From positions 440,777-504,776 of the forward strand of contig CALSFV010000286.1 of NCBI GenBank assembly GCA_943737045.1: DNA of 64,000 bases. Reading direction: 5' to 3'. Position 1 is the first letter of the stretch; each line of letters starts with the position of its first letter. The notes beneath the pieces were generated by a model that worked only from the letters and a program-made list of their open reading frames with translations, ran no database searches and was not told the DNA's origin. The translations under genes were made by a program, and so were the position numbers. The stretch comes from Parapristionchus giblindavisi. Lineage: Eukaryota > Nematoda > Chromadorea > Rhabditida > Diplogasteridae. This document shows, in pieces, positions 57,701 to 64,000 of this stretch.

Positions 57701-58531
57701 TGTTTTATGCCATTAGAGTCAGATAATGTGTAATGAATATAGTAATGCACAGTGCCGGGAGTTTATCGATTAATTTTGTTTATCCCAATATAATTCGTGT
57801 GAAATATTTGTGTATGATATTTAATTAATAGATAAAATAATTAAGGTTGGTTTCTTCAAACTGTACGAATCAAAGGCTCCCCTGATGTGTGCATATCTTC
57901 TAGATATGTTTGTTGAGAGAGAACGAAATGCCGCCATGAATGCATTCGTCAAAGCGTATGTTTCATTTTTATTTATTTATTTATTTTTGATAGAAAGTCT
58001 ATCTTACAATTAGAGACTTCTCTGTACAATGATGTATTAGAAGTGTTTGAATTCTTCTTTTTTATGGCCATGCTTTATTATCCAAAGACAACATAAATCC
58101 TTTTATCGGCTGCTAACGATAAAATAATAATAATTAACTTTATGCTGGCAAAAGAGATTGACGATTAAATACGGGTGTACGCATAAATACGATGTTACAA
58201 CCTTGGTACAAAGTTAAACGATGAAATAATTCTCGTGATTCGATTGTAGATATCGTCCATCTCTGAAGTTGTCTACAATCGCTCAATGGTTGGTTATGGA
58301 TGAGGATGAATTGATTGATTGGCTTAAGAAGAAAGAGGTTCGTTTTATTAAATTAATAATAATAATTCATTTTATGCTAAATAGTCGTGATTTGTAATTA
58401 GTGATCTAAAGCTTATTTGTACATTAAAATTTCATACTTTTAAAAGTGATCGATGCCTTTTGCAGATTGTCAACATTCGAATGGGTGGAGAATTTGATTG
58501 TAAGGCATACGCGAATACAGTATTCGTTTGA
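54759..58531 (+). CDS. LENG8: LENG8/THP3-like SAC3/GANP-domain protein
   Basis: Member of the SAC3/GANP family; LENG8 and yeast Thp3 act in mRNA processing and elongation (family knowledge). Fifteen exons join in frame to 703 residues. The N-terminal half is low complexity: [16 protein letters not shown], an Ala-rich helix, then an Asn/Gln-rich region (about residues 95-205) and Ser/Arg-rich stretches. A basic helix ([20 protein letters not shown]) leads into the SAC3 domain: [72 protein letters not shown] and [20 protein letters not shown], all close to human LENG8. The last exon (58466-58531) ends [15 protein letters not shown] then TGA. One intron (57956-58249) carries retroelement-derived sequence. 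Confidence 0.92.
57975..58245 (-). repeat. Probable non-LTR retrotransposon 3' fragment in LENG8 intron
   Basis: GTACGCATAAATACGATGTT followed by ACAACCTTGG matches the stretch 61140-61172 next to a recognisable reverse-transcriptase tail. A short AATAATAATAATT run precedes it. No coding sequence is retained here. Confidence 0.45.
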
Positions 58532-59830
58532 AACTCGATGGATTACGGTAGTATTGATTTATCGATCGAAGGCGTTCAATCTCACTGCACCACACTTAAT
58601 CTTTCTACGGGTCCCCCCTGTTCATGTTTCAGAACTATTATGAATTGAGTACAGGTCAAGTTTTCCCATTCCCCCTTTCCCTACCGCTCTCATAGCCCTT
58701 TACCATTGAAAATTTTACTATAAAGTTTATTAATTAAAGAAGTCTTTGTGTGTATATATTATAAAATGAATAAAAAAGTTGGATTAATAAGTTTAATGAA
58801 AGGTAAGTATAACTAAAGGTTATTCTTAGTCGATCAATTAAGATTGTGTACGGGTATACGGTAGCTTCACTCAATCATGCACAATTGAATGTAGTCCCTT
58901 GTCACTTTTACAAAGATACTGTTCATAGTTCATTCATAGACTGTAATTGTGTTGTGGAGCTTAATATATTGAAATAAAATTATTATTGTTAATCGTGATA
59001 GTCAGATTGATACAATACAAGAATGAAATGGAACTTTATGATCTTTGATCTGAAGAAGATGATTTGTTTCACGAATACAAGTATATAAGGAAATCACGTA
59101 GCAAATAAATGATATATATTTTACACAAAAAAAAATCACATAAAAAAATTGAAAACTACATGATCACAAATGAAAACCCAGTTCAAGACTGGGTCGCCAA
59201 AAAGTTTACTCGGGTCTTGGTTAAGGCCCTGATTGAATATTATTCAAAGAATGATAGAACAAGAGAGGAAGTCATTGGATAATGCGGCGTACCTCAGACG
59301 GGTTTGGCCACTTCATGAAAAGGGTAAAGGTAAGATACATCCTGTTATTCAAGCCACACGAAGTCGTGTTGGAGATCACTGCTAGAACATTCATAATTGA
59401 TACTATTATGAAGACAAAAAAGGAAAAAAAAGATGCATTTTAGCTAATAAATGAAAATATAGAAAAAAAAACTTTCCTATTCGATCTATCTCGTAATCTT
59501 CTCGTAATGAGCATCGACTTCTAAATACACTGTCATATTATTCAGTTGTTATCTTTATCATCATTTATTCTTCATTTCTTTACTTTCACAACACTTGATC
59601 ACATCTCTATAACCTCTTTCTACATCTTTGGTCATTTCTTTGATGTTATAATAGTGGAGATGATGATAGTTGAAAAAATGGAATGAATACAAAAATTATA
59701 AACTAAGAAAAGTGAAAAACTTCGACAGCTCATAATGCAAAGGAATGAATAAGTCTATGAAGATCGTGTTCGTAAAGTTGATTAATCACTGGACAAAGTT
59801 CAAAGATCAATTATATTTTCTTATGGGGCA
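58532..59830. other. Intergenic with dispersed-repeat copy
   Basis: AT-rich. It contains AACCCAGTTCAAGACTGGGT (about 59177), a small hairpin that resembles a pol III B-box, and at 59326-59388 the fourth copy of the GGCACACGAAGTC repeat family. No coding exon was recognised. Confidence 0.5.
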
Positions 59831-61048
59831 TTACAGTTCCTCAAGGACAATTGAAAACCGATATTTCGAAATCGTATAGTCGATTTCAAGCCATAATTTG
59901 GTTTTTTTGGCTTGAAACACCTCAGACTGATCTTTGATCTTTCCTACATCGACGATATTCGCAAATTGAGGAAGTGATAGATCAAAAGTGACTTTTCCAA
60001 AATTGTCAGAACACCTATGAAAAATCTTGATGAATCCATTATTCATTAAATTTTTTTTACATTACTAACGGTTTCCATAAGGAATTTTGTTTTCTCTTTG
60101 TTAGTTCCACTAAAGAATTTGACTGATACGAACTAAATACTATTAAGATCCTCACTATCATTGGAAAATCTCTTTCTTTTTATAATGAACAAATATTTAT
60201 GAAGTTATTAATCTTTATATTTATTTATTTGAATGGGGCTAATGAATGTGCAGAAAGTATCAATGTTTTATTTTTCAATTTATATTTGAATCTAACATGG
60301 AAATACCAATAGAATGAAGAACGAAAAGAAAGTCCGGGTATCATAGATTATCGATTTTCATAAAAGGATTTCAGTGCACGATTAGGTATTATTTCTTCTC
60401 TTCCCTTTTTGAGAACTGAAAATATTTTCCATATTAGAAGTATTGTTCATAGGATACGAAAAGAAAAGAAAAAGAGAGACGAGATAGTGCGTAAAACGAG
60501 GAGAGTTTTCTCTAATTTTCATTTCTTTTCGTTTTTTTCTTTTCAACTGACTAAACTTACTATATCTTGTAGTTTATTATATTTTAATTTCAATTCTTTC
60601 ATTTCCACTTCCACTCGTGCATTTTTCTTTTCTAGTAATTCTTTATTAATCAATAATTCTTCTTCTTTCTCTGCATTTTCTTTTAGTCTTCTTTCTAATT
60701 TTTCATTCTTCTTTTCAAGTTTTTCTATTCTCTTCTTATTTGAATCGACCAATCCAATCACGGATTGTTTGTTTATTTTTTCATCCTGAAATTAGAAATG
60801 AGAGAGGGGGAGAGAGAGGGAGAAAAAAAGAAAAAGAGAAAGAAAAAGAAAAAAGAGGCGAGATAGTGTGTAAAACGAGGAGAGTTTTCTCTAGAGAGAC
60901 GGAGATATTCGAACATACAGTGTGCATCAGTGGAACTTTAGCAGTGAATAGCTTCCAGTTTTACTGTACAGTCAGCATTCCTTTGTCATCAAATCCGACA
61001 ATATCCGAGTAATTATCCAAACTTAAATAGTTATCTATCATATCATTC

Positions 61049-61080
<32 letters not shown>

Positions 61081-61900
61081 TACTTTATGCGGTGCGAAAG
61101 TAAAGTATAATTTCTGATAAAATATTTGATAGGTAGTGGAGTACGCATAAATACGATGCTACGACTTGGGTAGCAAAGATGAAAATTACAAATAAAAAAG
61201 AAATTCCTACAAAGACGATAATGAAGCGATGGATTTTCGGAAAGATTTTACAGAAGGACATATTATAATATTATTATTAAGCTGATTCCAAGAGTTGACT
61301 ACACCAATAGAAATGAAATTGGCAAAGCGAGTGGATTTAAAAATATGTTTTCTATAAATGAAATTGTTTCTTTGAATGTCTTGTACTCAGGGAGGGTAGG
61401 AAGAAGAGGGGATTATCGAGCTCGATGAGTCCGTGTGTCACTTTGTAGGCGAAGCACAAGTCTGCAAGAGCACGTCGATGCTGAAGAGGCTCTAAATTCA
61501 GATAAATTAATCGATTAGAATAAGATGTATATTCTAATCATTTATACTTACTCTGTCTTCATAATTTTATAGTATAGATCATTCATATTCACTGATATTA
61601 AATCTTTGTAATAAGTAGTATAAATAATCCGATCATTAAATATGACTGATCGATCAAACATCTGAAATCATTCTAATGTAAATCGATCAAATAACTAAAT
61701 CATCTCATACCCTATGTAGTTTTTTTCTCCAAATATTCTTTTGAATCTGATCGATAACGACGAATGAAATATGTGTGTATATCATTAGCTATTCCGAATA
61801 AGAAGTTACTTCCGAATAAGAAGTTCATCAATCGAAACATTAAATTTAATTCCATAATTTGATCGATAATTATCATTTATTGGAATAGCAAATTTATTGC
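59831..61900 (-). pseudogene. Decayed inverted paralogue of the right-edge gene, with coiled-coil remnant
   Basis: Minus-strand pieces match the plus-strand gene at 62296-64000 closely: near 61860 PINDNYRSNYGIKFNVSIDE (partner PINEDYRTNYGIKFNVSIDE), then FGIANDIHTYFIRRYRSDSK and EYLEKK. Stops and small shifts interrupt the copy, including a tandem AATAAGAAGTT duplication. Further exon-like pieces follow: MFDRSVIFNDRIIYTTYYKD (61674-61560), YSDIVGFDDKGML (about 60990), a strongly charged coiled coil (60761-60543, KLEKKNEKLERRLKENAEKE) and KVTFDLSLPQFANIVDVG (about 59980). The pieces hint at a MATH-like fold (weak inference). Some of the later pieces could still be coding. Confidence 0.45.
61049..61500 (-). 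mobile_element. Non-LTR retrotransposon 3' fragment (RTE/CR1-like)
   Basis: On the minus strand, about 61500-61380 encodes RRALADLCFAYKVTHGLIEL and DNPLFFLP, the typical tail of nematode non-LTR reverse transcriptases. It is followed by non-coding sequence and a terminal (ATT)n tract (61049-61080 on the plus strand as AATAAT repeats), the expected 3' end. The fragment lies within the decayed paralogue. Confidence 0.65.
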
Positions 61901-62283
61901 AACAGCATGTTCAAATCACTTTGAATTCTTTTACATTGAAATATATTTAATCTTATTGTTAGATTATATTCTTTGTTTGTCGTTTTGACTTATCAATCAA
62001 TAGTTACATCATTCTATCACTCATTTCTTATCTTTATTATCTTTTATTCTCTACCTTTCCTTTGGAGAGAGAACATTTCATTTATAAGTATTTTCTTTCT
62101 TCTTTTTTATCTTTTTCATCCATTTTATTTATTCATTAATTGATTGATTTATTTATTTATTCCATCAAATATATTTTCATTAATTTATTTCCATTCATCA
62201 TTATTCTTATTTTCTCTTGAATTTAATTTCTTTTAGTCTTATTTATCGTATTTCTTTATTTAGTTTAATTATAATTATTTAAT

Positions 62284-62295
62284 TTCAGTTGAATC
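62284..62295 (+). promoter_or_regulatory. Candidate trans-splice acceptor
   Basis: TTTAATTTCAG ends 7 bases before the ATG at 62296. This is the usual position and sequence of a nematode spliced-leader acceptor. It could also be an ordinary 3' splice site after an untranslated exon. Confidence 0.4.
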
Positions 62296-64000
62296 ATGGA
62301 ATTTAAGAAACGTGAACAATATTCGGGGGGCGATCGATTCGGCAACGATCGTTTCGGCAACGGATCATAAATCGGTTGGGAGATATTTTTTTCAGTGGAC
62401 CCATGACCCTGGGTTCATGGTTGAAAATTACCGAAGTCGAAAAATTCATGATGGTAGGAGACCAAATACTATATGCCTGCATATCAACAGGCAGCTAACC
62501 TTTATTTTTATGGATACCGTAACCCGAACTACCGTAATCAAACCGGGATTTGTCTTGAATTTCGATATAATATTGAAGAGTACGGTATCTAGATTACGGT
62601 ATATCGGGTTACGGTATCCATGAAAATAAAAGTTACCTGATTGTTGATATACAGGTATATAGTATTTGGTCTCGGACCATCATGAATTTTTCGACTTCGG
62701 TAATTTTCAACCATGAACCCCGGGTCATGGGTCCTCTGAAAAAAATCAGTTCACGATTCCCGACGGTTACGGTAGCACAATACCGTACACCCCTACTGAC
62801 AACAATGGCACAACTTTTGTTGCCATAGGCCATCTCCCAACCGATTTATGATCCGTTGCCGAAACGATCGCCCCCCCAATATTCGATTGATAAACATGGA
62901 TTCTTCTACCAATTCTCTCAAGGTATGAAAGGATTCGTAATAGGGTTATTGTAATGAATATTTCAGATGAATTTGTTCATTGTTCTATTATCTACACCCA
63001 TACAGTCATTACATGGATCAAACGGTTTGTTGTTTCCTTTCTGCGATTTGAAAATCAAACCGTAATATAATTTATTTTGCAAATATTTCAATATACAATA
63101 AGTGAATTTAGAAGTAAACGCACAGTATAACTATTTTAATCACTCCCTCTCTCCCTCTCTCCCTCTCTCCCTCTCTCCCTCTCTCCCTCTCTCCCTCTCT
63201 CCCTCTCTCCCTCTCTCCCTCTCTCCCTCTCTACCTCTCTACCTCTCTCCCTCTCTCCCTCTCTACCTCTCTACCTCTCTCCCTCTCTACCTCTCTACCT
63301 CTCTACCTCTCTCCCTCTCTACCTTTCTCCCTCTCTACCTTTCTCCCTCTCTCCCTCTCTCCCTCTCTCCCCTCCCGCGATTAAAACAATGTAAAAATAT
63401 TGAATTTAGAAATAAACGTACAGAGAAAGAAATTCATCGTGACACCCCATTCGGAATTGTGGGTAATTCGTTCTTCTTCAAACAGGTTAATTTCGATTTT
63501 GAAATATTCAATAAAAATAAAATTCAGGGCGAAATAATAAAGAAAGCGGAACTAATAAATAATCAAATTGTAATCATTGATTTTGTAAAGGTAAAATCAA
63601 ATATTTTTTTATGTTAAATTAATATATTTTACGGATTGAAAGAGGAATTAAAGTTCTTTTCAAAGAGAATTGTCTCCATTATTTCATTGAAAGAGATAAT
63701 AATCCAAATTTCTCATTTGCAATTCCAATAAATGAAGATTATCGAACAAATTATGGAATTAAATTTAATGTTTCAATTGATGAACTAAAGAAATATGAAA
63801 TTCATGTACATGAGTAAGTAAGATTTGAATTGTTTTTTTCCTTTATTAACAAAAAAAATGAATTTCCAGTAACTTCTTATTCGGTATAAATTTTTCCTCC
63901 ATTCGTCGATATCAATCAGATTCTGAAGAATATTTGGAGAAAAAAGAATTACCACCGGTATGGTTTGATTATTCGATCGATTCATTTTAGAATGTTTACA
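62296..64000 (+). CDS. Unrecognised gene running off the right edge, first exon interrupted by a foldback element
   Basis: The first exon begins MEFKKREQYS at 62296 and is cut at 62324 by the insertion at 62325-62877. After the element and one duplication copy, the frame resumes through IDKHGFFYQFSQ to 62922. Next come 62967-63024 (DEFVHCSIIYTHTVITWIKR) and an exon from about 63400 (KRTEKEIHRDTPFGIVGNSF, FKQVNFDFEIFNKNKIQGEI). Then follow about 63640-63817 (ENCLHYFIERDNNPNFSFAI, PINEDYRTNYGIKFNVSIDE) and 63870-63957 (NFLFGINFSSIRRYQSDSEE). The 63600/63640 junction does not resolve cleanly. The codon composition is AT-rich compared with other genes here. The family is unknown to me and may be a lineage-specific MATH-like family. 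Confidence 0.45.
62325..62877. mobile_element. Foldback element inserted in a coding exon
   Basis: Ends GGGGGGCGATCG and CGATCGCCCCCCC are complementary. Complementarity continues inward through TTTCGGCAACGGATCATAAA and TCGGTTGGGAGAT. AATATTC is duplicated on both sides (62318-62324 and 62878-62884). The centre (about 62500-62640) has a second nested palindrome around GGATACCGTAACCCG. The arms have diverged at several sites. Confidence 0.85.
63139..63372. repeat. CTCTCCCT tandem simple repeat
   Basis: About 29 units of an 8-bp CTCTCCCT/CTCTACCT motif, with A variants concentrated in the middle. The flanks repeat GAATTTAGAARTAAACG on both sides (about 63103 and 63403), so the array sits within a duplicated segment. 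Confidence 0.95.

Noticed and set aside
63102..63617. Long open frame starting MNLEV with about 80 Ser/Leu/Pro residues
   Set aside because: Its N-terminal half is only the CTCTCCCT simple repeat, which is open in every frame. Only the part after about 63400 looks coding and was placed in the right-edge gene.

Overview
The window is nuclear DNA of a nematode, most likely a free-living rhabditid or diplogastrid such as a Pristionchus relative (inference). Every gene is cut into many short exons with GT..AG introns ending in TTTCAG or a close variant. AT-rich introns alternate with GC-rich exons, and the best-matching gene families have one-to-one C. elegans counterparts. From memory, the first two genes correspond to C. 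elegans met-2 (R05D3.11) and the mitochondrial topoisomerase II gene R05D3.1, which are neighbours there too, so this is probably conserved microsynteny.  Layout, left to right: (1) 1-9069 (+), a SETDB1/MET-2-type histone H3K9 methyltransferase with coiled coil, Tudor, MBD, pre-SET, bifurcated SET and post-SET regions; its 5' end lies outside the window. (2) 9539-18890 (+), a mitochondrial-type DNA topoisomerase II, with a 1.25-kb foldback repeat in one intron and a tRNA-Arg(CCT) gene antisense in a 108-nt intron. (3) 19543-20154 (-), a small secreted acidic protein. (4) 22222-26430 (+), a class I phosphatidylinositol transfer protein. (5) 28204-35511 (+), ALDH7A1/antiquitin (alh-9), whose 2.9-kb intron is full of repeats and may hold a nested minus-strand gene. 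(6) 36048-44284 (+), an S9-family serine peptidase. (7) 44756-54235 (-), an ASCC2 homologue with a CUE-like region; a complete seven-exon gene of unknown function (48857-49639, +) sits inside one of its introns. (8) 54759-58531 (+), a LENG8/THP3-like SAC3-domain protein, divergent from ASCC2. (9) 59831-64000, a decayed inverted paralogue and a plus-strand gene of the same unrecognised family that runs off the right edge.  The genes are mostly housekeeping and do not form one pathway. Chromatin (SETDB1), mitochondrial DNA topology, lipid transfer, aldehyde detoxification, proteolysis, ASC-1/ribosome-quality-control and mRNA processing are all represented. I reconstructed exon chains by hand. 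For alh-9, PITP, S9 peptidase, ASCC2, LENG8, the nested gene and the secreted gene the summed exon lengths are multiples of three and the reading frames join across every junction.  The most unusual content is non-coding. Several families of short inverted-repeat elements occur, and five copies from two families have perfect 8-bp target duplications typical of hAT transposons. Large foldback elements occur, one with minisatellite-like arms and one interrupting a coding exon. Many very short introns consist almost entirely of tandem TTTGATC heptamers and often begin with GTACGGTA or GTACTGTA, a pattern that suggests introner-like or repeat-built introns. I saw no CRISPR array, prokaryotic operon or viral gene.
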